From: an uncultured Roseburia sp.
Lineage (GTDB): Bacteria > Bacillota > Clostridia > Lachnospirales > Lachnospiraceae
Direction of reading: 5' to 3'
NCBI GenBank assembly: GCA_947062675.1
Contig: CAMSQM010000013.1
Span: forward strand, 1 to 64,000
DNA: 64,000 nucleotides
Under the pieces are notes generated by a model, which was not told where the DNA came from, did not search any database, and saw only the letters and a list, made by a program, of their open reading frames with translations. Below are positions 1-7,549 of this stretch, piece after piece (position 1 is the first letter of the stretch; each line of letters opens with the position of its first letter). The position numbers and the translations under genes are program-made.

Positions 1-47
1 GAGATCATGCCATGTGACTGGAGTTCAGACGTGTGCTCTTCCGATCT
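1..47 (+). other. Illumina adapter remnant (non-genomic)
   Basis: Bases 14-47 match the standard Illumina indexed PCR primer ending GTGCTCTTCCGATCT. Bases 1-5 (GAGAT) are the end of the P7 flow-cell sequence, and bases 6-13 (CATGCCAT) sit where the 8-base index belongs. The order P7 tail, index, read-2 primer is exactly that of a library adapter, so this is residual adapter at a contig end. Biological sequence starts at about base 48. The ORF-track entry starting at 33 is an artefact of it. Confidence 0.97.
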
Positions 48-332
48 CTCAATACAGGCCAGCAGTTCCTCCCTGCCCTCTTCTTTTTCGATGATTCCCC
101 ACGCAAATGCCTTTTCCCAGTGCGGCTGATACAGACGGTCCGGAAAATCATATTCCTCCGGACTGTGTGTCACCGGCACGCCCGATCTGCACCTGCGCAT
201 CTCTATCCGGTACGCGTCCGACTCCTCTTCAATTCTCACATCATAATAATCCTCCGTCGTATAGCGCATCGGCAGAACAGTCCCTCTCCACTGCTCTTTC
301 GGCAGATGGACAATTGTATATTGTTCTCTCAT
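48..332 (-). CDS. GNAT-family N-acetyltransferase, N-terminal part (runs off contig)
   Basis: This open frame is absent from the ORF track because its stop codon lies beyond the contig end. An ATG at 332 is preceded by AGAAGGGAAAATGCT, a good ribosome site. About 95 codons are visible, beginning MREQYTIVHLPKEQWRG, with later PVTHSPEEYDFPD and QPHWEKAFAWG. I recognise this as the start of a GNAT acetyltransferase common in Lachnospiraceae, in which an N-terminal beta-rich extension precedes the acetyl-CoA fold. The acetyl-CoA-binding part is not in the window, so the substrate cannot be judged. Family membership is from memory of similar proteins. The truncation is at the adapter junction, not a natural mutation. 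Confidence 0.7.
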
Positions 333-461
333 AGCATTTTCCCTTCTCCGCTTCCGGTCTTTTTCCCCGCGCACTTCCCCGCTTCGTCCGCCTGTCCGCG
401 ATCCGGATCACCCTCTCCCGCATGCGGGATCATTTCGTGACCATTTTCCCGTAATCACAAA

Positions 462-558
462 GGGACTGTCGCATTAAGCATAAACGATACAGGAGACGGG
501 ACATCCGGAAACCGGATTCTGCCCGTCCTGCAGATTTTCTGCTCAGTGCGACAGCCCC
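462..558. repeat. 97-bp foldback element, MITE-like
   Basis: The ends GGGACTGTCGCATTAAGCA and (reverse complement of the right end) GGGGCTGTCGCACTGAGCA match at 16 of 19 positions. The element is symmetric about base 510, where ATCCGG-AAA-CCGGAT forms the central hairpin, and most of each half can pair with the other. It carries no ORF and I saw no clear target-site duplication. The GGGGCTGTCGCA terminus resembles ends of Firmicute insertion sequences, so a non-autonomous element is the likely origin. That is an inference. Confidence 0.55.
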
Positions 559-593
559 TCTTCTAACCAGGGCCGCCGGAAATTCTCCCGACA

Positions 594-633
594 GCGCGGA
601 CAAAAGCTGCCATAAAACAGCTTTTGTCCGCGC
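594..633 (-). terminator. Strong hairpin downstream of glgA
   Basis: GCGCGGACAAAAGCTG and CAGCTTTTGTCCGCGC form a perfect 16-bp stem around an 8-base loop, about 30 bases after the glgA stop. There is no T-run on the minus-strand side, so it is either a terminator without a classic tail or an mRNA 3' stabiliser. Confidence 0.5.
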
Positions 634-661
634 AGATCTGACCTGCCGGGTATCTTCAGAA

Positions 662-2113
662 TCAGTACCCAAGCAGATAGTTGTAAAGTCCTTCATAACG
701 GCCCCTGGAGCTCTTCCACGAAAAGTCATTGGCCATTCCCCTGTCAACCATCTGGTTCCACTGCTTCTTCCGGTCAAAAAAGATATGCTTGGAGTAGTTG
801 ATCACGTTAAGCATCTCCTCACCGTTATAATTCGCAAACGAGAAACCGTCTCCCGTATTGTCATATTCATTGAAAGGAATCACGGTATCCTTCAGACCTC
901 CGGTCTCGCGCACAATGGGCACTGTCCCGTAGCGGAAGGAAATCAGCTGTGTCAGCCCGCACGGCTCAAACTGGGACGGCATCAGGAACGCATCCGCGGC
1001 CGCATAGAGCTTGTGGGCAAGATCATCCGAATAACAGATATTTGCGGACACCCTGTCGCCGTATTTCCACGCATAATGGCGGAACATATTCTCGTATTTC
1101 GGATCGCCGGTTCCGATGACGACAAGCTGCGTATAATCATCCACAATGCGGTCAATCACGAAATTAATCAGGTCGAGTCCCTTCTGGTCGGTCAGTCTTG
1201 ATATCAGGCCGAGCATATATTTTTTCTTGTCCACGGCAAGACCGAGCTCTTCCTGGAGCCTGGTTTTATTGATCGCTTTCTTCTTGCGGAAGCTTTCCAG
1301 ATTGTAATTCGCATAGATCTTCGGATCCGTATCAGGATTATAGACATCGTAATCGATTCCGTTGACAATCCCCTGCATGTCATAATGGCGGGCGGAGAGC
1401 AGACCGCTTAATCCCTCCCCGTAGTACTCTGTCTGAATCTCGTTCGCGTAGGAATCGCTCACAGTCGTGATGTAATCTGCGTACACCAGTCCGCCTTTGA
1501 GCATATTTGCATCCTTTTTGAACTCCAGCTTATCGGGAGTAAACAGATTTCTGGAAAATCCGGTCAGCCCCTGCATGGTCTTAATATCCCACACACCCTG
1601 GAATTTAAGATTGTGAATCGTAATGACGGAGCGGATTCCCCAGTAGAAGGAGTCCGCCTGAAACTCATTTTTCAGATATACCGGAATCAGGCCGGTCTGC
1701 CAGTCGTGGCAGTGAATTAAATCCGGGCGGAATCCGATCTGCTTTAAGATGGAAAGCACCGCCTTGTCAAAGAAACAGAACTTCTCTACATCATAGCGCA
1801 CATCGCCATAGGGCACAACACAGTCAAAGTACTCCTGATTGTCGATGAAATAATATGTAATCCCATCCAGCACATATTTCAGCACTCCGACATATTTGTT
1901 TGTGATATAACTTCCGGCGTTCATGTAAAAATGCGTCACGTACTCGAACTGGCTCCGGAACCTATCCGGTATGCAGGTGTAGTTTGGAAGTACCACCCTG
2001 ACATCCCACTCATCCTTGTTGAACTCCTTTGGAAGTGCCCCGCAGACGTCAGCCAGACCGCCGGTCTTGATAAACGGAACACATTCCGATGCTGCAAAAA
2101 GTATTTTTTTCAT
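662..2113 (-). CDS. glgA: Glycogen synthase (ADP-glucose type, GT5)
   Basis: Transfers glucose from ADP-glucose to the growing end of an alpha-1,4-glucan in the cytoplasm. The 483-aa length is normal for bacterial GlgA. The GT5 N-terminal signature KTGGLADV lies at residues 17-24, with the GT-B N-domain to about residue 240. The C-domain carries the acceptor/phosphate motif EPCGLTQL (about 383-390), then RETGGLKDTV. CAGGAGG lies 5 bases before the ATG. It stands alone: no glgB, glgC or glgP is nearby, so other glycogen genes must be elsewhere. A strong hairpin follows. Family assignment is very secure; allosteric or transcriptional control cannot be read here. Confidence 0.96.
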   Translation of the reverse strand: MKKILFAASECVPFIKTGGLADVCGALPKEFNKDEWDVRVVLPNYTCIPDRFRSQFEYVTHFYMNAGSYITNKYVGVLKYVLDGITYYFIDNQEYFDCVVPYGDVRYDVEKFCFFDKAVLSILKQIGFRPDLIHCHDWQTGLIPVYLKNEFQADSFYWGIRSVITIHNLKFQGVWDIKTMQGLTGFSRNLFTPDKLEFKKDANMLKGGLVYADYITTVSDSYANEIQTEYYGEGLSGLLSARHYDMQGIVNGIDYDVYNPDTDPKIYANYNLESFRKKKAINKTRLQEELGLAVDKKKYMLGLISRLTDQKGLDLINFVIDRIVDDYTQLVVIGTGDPKYENMFRHYAWKYGDRVSANICYSDDLAHKLYAAADAFLMPSQFEPCGLTQLISFRYGTVPIVRETGGLKDTVIPFNEYDNTGDGFSFANYNGEEMLNVINYSKHIFFDRKKQWNQMVDRGMANDFSWKSSRGRYEGLYNYLLGY

Positions 2114-2235
2114 AGTAGCCTCCTGGTTTTATTTTTCAGAAAAAGTCCGCTTCGCCCTTGCCGGAAGTCTGCGTGCTTTTCATTCTGCTATCATGATTCT
2201 GACTACAGACCGCCCCGGAAAATATCTGCCGCCGC

Positions 2236-3519
2236 TCAGATTGTCCGGAGAGCCTGATCTAAATCATCAATAATATCCTCCACATTCTCGATGCCGACAG
2301 ACAGACGCATCAGATCCGGCGCAACACCCGCCTCCCGCAGCTGCTCTTCCGTCAGCTGACGGTGTGTGTGGCTGGCCGGATGCAGAATGCAGGTCCGGGC
2401 GTCCGCCACATGCGTCACAATCGCGGCAAGCTTCAGGTGATCCATAAAGCGCACTGCGGATTCCCGGCCGCCCTTCACGCCAAACGCCATTACCCCGCAT
2501 GTCCCGTGCGGCATATATTTTTCAGCGAGCGCGTGGTACGGATTCCCAGCAAGTCCCGCGTAATTCACCCACGCCACCTTCTCATGCCCGTCTAAAAATT
2601 CCGCGACCTTCTGCGCGTTCTCACAGTGTCTGGGCATTCTTAAGTGGAGGGTCTCCAGCCCGATATTTAAGAGAAAAGCATTCATCGGAGAGGGAATCGA
2701 GCCCAGATCACGCATCAGCTGGGCGGTCGCCTTCGTGATATAGGCGCCTTTGCCAAACTTTTCGGCGTAGGTGATGCCGTGGTAAGACTCATCGGGCGTC
2801 GTGAGCCCCGGAAAACGATCTGCATGGGCCATCCAGTCAAAATTACCGGAATCAATGACTGCCCCTCCGACTGCCATCGCATGTCCGTCCATGTACTTTG
2901 TAGTGGAATGGGTCACGATATCCGCTCCCCACTCAAACGGCCTGCAGTTGACCGGTGTCGCAAACGTGTTATCCACAATCAGCGGCACCCCGTGGTCATG
3001 CGCCAGACGCGCAAACTTTTCGATGTCAAGCAGGACAATGGAAGGGTTTGCGATCGTCTCCGCAAAAACGGCCTTCGTATTCGGCCGGAACTCCCCTGCA
3101 AGCTCCTCATAAGAAGCATCCGGATTGATGAAAGTGCACTCAATTCCCTGCTTTTTCATCGTTGTCCCGAACAGATTGAACGTCCCGCCGTAGACGGTAC
3201 CCGAACAGAGAATATGATCCCCCGCCTCACAGAGATTAAAGACAGCGTAGTAGTTTGCAGCCTGCCCTGAGGATGTCAGCATTCCCGCCACGCCGCCCTC
3301 GAGCGCCGTGATCTTGGCCGCCACCGCATCGTTGGTCGGATTCTGAAGCCGCGTGTAAAAATAGCCTTCCGCCTCGAGATCGAACAGCCTTCCCATCTGA
3401 TCACTGTCGTCGTATTTAAAGGTTGTGCTCTGGTAAATCGGAAGTACTCTCGGCTCACCGCATCCCGGCTGCCAGCCGGACTGGATACACTTTGTCTCTA
3501 TTCTGTAGTTGTTTTCCAT
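2236..3519 (-). CDS. metY: O-acetylhomoserine aminocarboxypropyltransferase (sulfhydrylase)
   Basis: PLP enzyme of the Cys/Met metabolism family that makes homocysteine (or methionine) from O-acetylhomoserine and sulfide (or methanethiol). The PLP-lysine motif THSTTKYMDGH lies near residue 206, with SSGQAANYYA (about 85) and IVDNTFATP (about 180) upstream, as in MetY. About 427 aa matches MetY rather than shorter cystathionine lyases. The track begins at GTG 3528, but GAGGAG is too close to it; the ATG at 3519 sits 11 bases from GAGGAG and is preferred. It is monocistronic. I found no SAM riboswitch or T-box in the 125 bases upstream, so its control is not visible. Confidence 0.93.
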   Translation of the reverse strand: MENNYRIETKCIQSGWQPGCGEPRVLPIYQSTTFKYDDSDQMGRLFDLEAEGYFYTRLQNPTNDAVAAKITALEGGVAGMLTSSGQAANYYAVFNLCEAGDHILCSGTVYGGTFNLFGTTMKKQGIECTFINPDASYEELAGEFRPNTKAVFAETIANPSIVLLDIEKFARLAHDHGVPLIVDNTFATPVNCRPFEWGADIVTHSTTKYMDGHAMAVGGAVIDSGNFDWMAHADRFPGLTTPDESYHGITYAEKFGKGAYITKATAQLMRDLGSIPSPMNAFLLNIGLETLHLRMPRHCENAQKVAEFLDGHEKVAWVNYAGLAGNPYHALAEKYMPHGTCGVMAFGVKGGRESAVRFMDHLKLAAIVTHVADARTCILHPASHTHRQLTEEQLREAGVAPDLMRLSVGIENVEDIIDDLDQALRTI

Positions 3520-3618
3520 TTCTCTCACAGCTCCTCACTCTCATTAGTAATAATATACTATTCTGCGCCAAAATGCCATAGTTTTTTATACATTATTGTA
3601 CATTCCCGCTGTTTTTCA

Positions 3619-3649
3619 TAAAAAGAGCGCAGTAAACCTACTGCACTCT
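3619..3649 (-). terminator. Rho-independent terminator after yebC
   Basis: On the minus strand AGAGTGCAGTA-GGTT-TACTGCGCTCT forms an 11-bp stem (one G-U pair) followed by TTTTTAT, directly after the yebC stop. Confidence 0.9.
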
Positions 3650-3654
3650 GTAAT

Positions 3655-4383
3655 TCACTCATCCCAGTTGTGGTACACTTCCTGCACATCGTCATCCCCG
3701 TCCAGCAGATCGAGAATACGGCCGATGTTGTTTATATCCTCCTCCGCAGTCAGTTCCACATAATTCTGCGGGAGCATCGTCACGGCTGCCTCCGCCATCG
3801 GGATATTTCCCGCCTCAATGACCGCGCACACCGCCTCAAACTCATCCGGCGGCGTCAGAATCTCAAAGCTGTCTTCCTCTTCCACAAAATCCTCAGCGCC
3901 TGCGTCGAGCGCCATCATCATCAGATCATCCGCCGCGGTACTGCATTCCTCCCGGTCGATGATAATCTGTCCTTTTTCATCAAACATATAGGAGACACAG
4001 CCCTGCGTGCCGATGCTGCCATGTCCCTTTGTAAATGCATTCCTGACGTTCGCCGCTGTGCGGTTCTTATTGTCCGTCAGACATTTTACGATAATCGCGG
4101 TACCGCCGGGCCCGTATCCCTCATAGGTACAGAACTCATAATTCACCGCATTGCCGTCACCAGCCGCTTTTTTGATGCCGCGCTCAATCGTATCATTTGG
4201 CATATTATTGGATCTGGCCTTGGCGATCACCTGGGCCAGCTTGAAATTATTGGCCGGATCCGGACCGCCTTCCCTGACGGCAACCGCAATTTCCCTTCCG
4301 ATAATTGTAAATATCTTTCCTTTTGCCGCATCATTTTTTTCTTTTTTGTGCTTGATATTGGCAAATTTGGAATGTCCTGACAT
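3655..4383 (-). CDS. yebC: YebC/PmpR/TACO1-family protein
   Basis: Member of the YebC/PmpR family. Members have been described as DNA-binding transcriptional regulators and, more recently, as factors easing translation of difficult sequences. The hallmark start MSGHSKFANIKHKK is present, followed by NNMPNDTIERGIKKA and YEGYGPGG, covering the three family domains over 242 aa, the usual length. The track start adds seven residues. The ATG at 4383 is preceded by AGAGGAAACGATC and gives the family N-terminus, so I use it. It forms a single-gene unit with its own terminator. The exact target in this organism is unknown. Confidence 0.95.
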   Translation of the reverse strand: MSGHSKFANIKHKKEKNDAAKGKIFTIIGREIAVAVREGGPDPANNFKLAQVIAKARSNNMPNDTIERGIKKAAGDGNAVNYEFCTYEGYGPGGTAIIVKCLTDNKNRTAANVRNAFTKGHGSIGTQGCVSYMFDEKGQIIIDREECSTAADDLMMMALDAGAEDFVEEEDSFEILTPPDEFEAVCAVIEAGNIPMAEAAVTMLPQNYVELTAEEDINNIGRILDLLDGDDDVQEVYHNWDE

Positions 4384-4433
4384 GATCGTTTCCTCTTTTC
4401 TCATTCATTTCTGAAATTCCGTGATAACCGGTA

Positions 4434-5822
4434 TCATTCTATCACTGTTTCCTGATTCCCGCAAGTGGCTTCCGCGCTTTCCCCCTGAAAATCCGTCTGC
4501 GCTTCCTCCGGAAGTCTGGAAACACGCACAGACTGTATCATTTTATTCTCCACCAGGAGAATATCAAACAGACAGCCGCGGGCCGTCAGCGAAAATTCTT
4601 CGCCGTCCGCAGGTATTCTGCCGAGCTGCGAGATCAGAAATCCGTTGAGCGTCTCGAACCCGTCGTCCGGTTCTTCCTCTTCCCTGTCAATAAACAGCAG
4701 ATCCTGCACGTCCGCAAAGGGCGTCATTCCGCTCATCCGGTAGATCCCTTCCGATTCCACCTCGATCAGATCTTCCTCCTCATCGTGCTCGTCCTCGATA
4801 TTTCCAACGATCTCCTCAAGGATATCCTCCATCGCGACGATCCCGGCCGTCTGACCGTATTCGTCCACCACAATAACCATATGGTTCTTTTTTGCCTGCA
4901 TCTGCGCGAACAGTGAATTGAGATTCCTGGTCTCCGGGATAAAATCCACTTCCATCACGAGCCCGTCGATCGCACTGATGCTTTTCCCATAGACGGACTG
5001 CTCCGTGCTGAGTGCAAGCGCCTCGCGGATATGCAGAAGGCCGGTGATATTGTCAATATCTCCCTCATATACCGGAAATCTGGAGTGACTGCTCTCCCGG
5101 AAAAACTCCATCGCCTCCGCAAAAGTCAGGGATCCGTCCAGCGCAGCGATATTTTTCCGGTGAGTCATAATATCCCTTGCTTCCTTGTCGCCAAATTCAA
5201 AAATGTTATGTATCATTTCTGCCTCGCTGGCCAGAAGCACGCCCTGTTCGTGCCCCTCCTTCACCATATAGATAATCTCTTCCTCCGTCACATCTCCCGT
5301 GTCGCTGTGCGGATCCACACCGAACAGGCGGGAGAGCACATCGGAGAGTGTGTCCGCCAGCCAGAGCATCGGCAGCAGTACAATCTCAACCGCGCGAAAC
5401 GGCATTACCAGCCAGAACGCCCATTTCTCCGGCTTGCGCGCCGCCACCTTCTCCGGCGTATAGATCCCGCACACCAGAATCAGAAGCATCAGCAGCGCAA
5501 ATACCACCACATCCACAGCCACAGTGACCAGGATTCCCGCGCTCTCCGGCAGAATCATCCGCCTTACGGCCGGAACCAGAAAAAATCCCGCCAGCATATG
5601 TGCCAGCAGCATCAGAAGCCTGCAGATCTGCACATAGCGCTCCGCACAATCCAGATACCTCACAAGAAGCTCCGTCCGCCCGCTTCCCTCTCTCGCCTCC
5701 CTGCGTACCTGAGCCTCGCTTAAATTCTGCATCGCTGCGGAAAAGCCTACCATCACAAAATCAATTCCTGTCAGAATTGCAAAAATAAGAATCCCCATAC
5801 CGGGACTGGCGCCATCGTCCAT
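4434..5822 (-). CDS. CNNM/CorC (HlyC)-family membrane protein with CBS domains
   Basis: Probable integral membrane protein linked to magnesium or other divalent-cation handling. The layout is a DUF21 region with hydrophobic helices in residues 1-185, a CBS pair at about 205-335 (with TEEEIIYMVKEG before it, DIMTHRK and RFPVYEGDIDNI inside it), and a CorC_HlyC domain at about 355-440. The motif VVDEYGQTAGIVAMEDILEE marks the end of the second CBS domain. At 462 aa it is typical. The older name 'hemolysin' is inherited annotation, not evidence of toxicity. The ribosome site before the ATG is weak (AAGAAAATAAAGAA), so the start is less certain. It follows ndoA by 120 bases in the same direction. 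Confidence 0.9.
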   Translation of the reverse strand: MDDGASPGMGILIFAILTGIDFVMVGFSAAMQNLSEAQVRREAREGSGRTELLVRYLDCAERYVQICRLLMLLAHMLAGFFLVPAVRRMILPESAGILVTVAVDVVVFALLMLLILVCGIYTPEKVAARKPEKWAFWLVMPFRAVEIVLLPMLWLADTLSDVLSRLFGVDPHSDTGDVTEEEIIYMVKEGHEQGVLLASEAEMIHNIFEFGDKEARDIMTHRKNIAALDGSLTFAEAMEFFRESSHSRFPVYEGDIDNITGLLHIREALALSTEQSVYGKSISAIDGLVMEVDFIPETRNLNSLFAQMQAKKNHMVIVVDEYGQTAGIVAMEDILEEIVGNIEDEHDEEEDLIEVESEGIYRMSGMTPFADVQDLLFIDREEEEPDDGFETLNGFLISQLGRIPADGEEFSLTARGCLFDILLVENKMIQSVRVSRLPEEAQTDFQGESAEATCGNQETVIE

Positions 5823-5942
5823 TTCTTTATTTTCTTACCCGTTCCTTTCTGTCTTCCGTGCACAGAATCTCTTTCTGCGCACGAAATCATATTTTCATCC
5901 GTAAGATCATATCATTTTCCAGACCGATCGTCAAGTTGTACC

Positions 5943-6290
5943 CTATGTATACAGCTCAAGGCTGATTTCCAGCGCCTTATCGATCTTCACCAGAATCTGA
6001 TTGTCGAGATGACAAACCTTATCCTTAAGCCTCTTTTTATCGATTGTGCGAAGCTGTTCCAGCAGCACGACGGAGTCCCTCACCAGATCATATTTCCGGG
6101 AATCCAGTTCCACATGTGTGGGCAGCTTCGCCTTGTTCATCTGGGACGTGATCGCCGCACAGATAACAGTCGGGCTGTGCCGGTTCCCCACGTCGTTCTG
6201 TATAATCAGAACCGGACGCACGCCGCCCTGTTCCGACCCGACAACGGGCCTTAAATCTGCATAAAATATATCGCCTCGTCTGATTACCAT
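5943..6290 (-). CDS. ndoA: Type II toxin endoribonuclease MazF/EndoA (PemK family)
   Basis: Sequence-specific mRNA interferase. At 115 aa it follows Bacillus EndoA closely: [19 protein letters not shown], then [18 protein letters not shown], and [17 protein letters not shown]. The conserved Arg of GGVRPV and Thr of AAIT are the residues used for RNA cleavage in the family. The track begins at GTG 6299, but the ATG at 6290 follows GGGGTGG and gives the conserved start. It follows alr in the usual Firmicute order (alr then ndoA). The antitoxin gene ndoAI/mazE that commonly lies between them is absent: only 83 bases separate alr and ndoA. Confidence 0.94.
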   Translation of the reverse strand: MVIRRGDIFYADLRPVVGSEQGGVRPVLIIQNDVGNRHSPTVICAAITSQMNKAKLPTHVELDSRKYDLVRDSVVLLEQLRTIDKKRLKDKVCHLDNQILVKIDKALEISLELYT

Positions 6291-6373
6291 ACATTCCACC
6301 CCGCTTGCTTTTAAGGATAGTATTGCCAGTTTCAGAGGGTGTATTCCGGAAAAACAAATTCAGGCGGAAAATT

Positions 6374-7549
6374 TCAGCTGGAAAAATGATCTTTTGCGCC
6401 GATCACGGTCTGATTTCTGACATAGACCCTGGGAACACGCTTGGAAAGACCGCAGACAAATTCATAGTTAAACCGGCCCGAGCGCTCCCCAGCCTCCTCC
6501 ATGGTAATGCACTCGTCGCCATCCCGCCCGATCAGGGTCACCTTATCCCCGCAGGCGACATCAGGAATCTCCGTGACATCCACCATAAACTGATCCATAC
6601 AGATTCTTCCGCGGACCGGCGCCCGCTTTCCGTGTATCAGGACATCCCCCTTGCCCGACAGCCCGCGCGCATACCCGTCCGCATATCCGACCGGTATCGT
6701 CGCGATTTTCCGCGGTTCTTTTGTCACGTAAGTGCCGCCGTAACTGATCGCCCTTCCCGCCGGCACCTCCTTCACATAGGCCACATGTGTAAAAAGGGAG
6801 AGCGCCGCCTGCAGCGGAAGCCGGTCTCTGCGCACCTCGTCCGAGGGCCAGAGACCATATGTAATAATTCCGGCGCGCACCAGATCCATTCCTTTCTCCG
6901 GCAGATCCACGATTCCGGCGCTGTTTAAACAATGTTTCAGCGGTATGTGCACGCCGCGCTTTTCGAGCATGGAAATCATCTCACCGAACTCTGCCAGCTG
7001 TTTTTCCGTGTGGGATTTATCCGCCTCATCCGCCCTCGCAAAATGGGTAAAAATCCCTTCTACCATAATATGCGGCAGTTCCGCCAGCCGTGCCATCTCC
7101 TCCGCCGCCTCTTCCGTCACCCGGTATCCGATCCTGCTCATTCCCGTGTCGACCGCAAAATGAATCCGGCAGTCCGCGCCGGCACGCACAGCGGCTTTGG
7201 AGAGCTCTTCCGTCATTCCGCGCGTAAAAACCGTCGGCCGGATATCCGCCCGGATCATCTCCTCATACTGGTCCGGAAACACATATCCCAGAATCAGCAC
7301 CGGTTTTCTGATTCCACGGCTGCGCAGCGCGAGGCCTTCCTCCACGGTCGCCACCCCGTAACCGTACAGATAATCCAGGGGATCGACCGCTTCCGCGATC
7401 TCCACCGCGCCGTGTCCGTAGCCGTCCGCCTTGATCACCGCCATGATTTTTGTCTCCTCCGGCAGGTTCCGGTGCATGGCTTCCATATTATGGAGGATGG
7501 CATCCAGACTGATTTCAGCGTACACCCTGCTGTACTGATTCATTTCCAT
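6374..7549 (-). CDS. alr: Alanine racemase
   Basis: PLP enzyme interconverting L- and D-alanine for peptidoglycan. The PLP-lysine motif VIKADGYGHGA lies at about residues 38-48, and the second-base tyrosine is in ISYGGTY (about 266). RICMDQFMVD, another family signature, is present near 315. The length of 391 aa is usual. AAAGGAAG lies about 6 bases before the ATG. Its first 10 bases overlap the end of nnr, so the two are translationally coupled. The nnr-alr-ndoA order is common in Clostridia and Bacilli. Confidence 0.96.
   Translation of the reverse strand: MEMNQYSRVYAEISLDAILHNMEAMHRNLPEETKIMAVIKADGYGHGAVEIAEAVDPLDYLYGYGVATVEEGLALRSRGIRKPVLILGYVFPDQYEEMIRADIRPTVFTRGMTEELSKAAVRAGADCRIHFAVDTGMSRIGYRVTEEAAEEMARLAELPHIMVEGIFTHFARADEADKSHTEKQLAEFGEMISMLEKRGVHIPLKHCLNSAGIVDLPEKGMDLVRAGIITYGLWPSDEVRRDRLPLQAALSLFTHVAYVKEVPAGRAISYGGTYVTKEPRKIATIPVGYADGYARGLSGKGDVLIHGKRAPVRGRICMDQFMVDVTEIPDVACGDKVTLIGRDGDECITMEEAGERSGRFNYEFVCGLSKRVPRVYVRNQTVIGAKDHFSS

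Larger units (their letters stand above)
333..661. other. Gene-free region between glgA and the GNAT gene
   Basis: This 329-base stretch has no credible gene. ORF-track entries here lack ribosome sites or are shadows of glgA and the GNAT frame. It holds a perfect 14-base palindrome TCCCGCATGCGGGA (416-429), the symmetric 97-base foldback element at 462-558, and a 16-bp perfect hairpin at 594-633 just after glgA. Confidence 0.6.

Noticed and set aside
241-423. 60-aa minus-strand ORF at the left edge
   Set aside because: It is out of frame with the well-supported GNAT frame that begins at 332 and has no ribosome site.
430-777. 115-aa ORF after glgA
   Set aside because: It overlaps the glgA C-terminus and the foldback and hairpin sequences, with no ribosome site or recognisable domain.
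4096-4107. T-box-like GCGGTACCGC string
   Set aside because: It lies inside the yebC coding region, has no T-box leader around it, and is a chance codon string.
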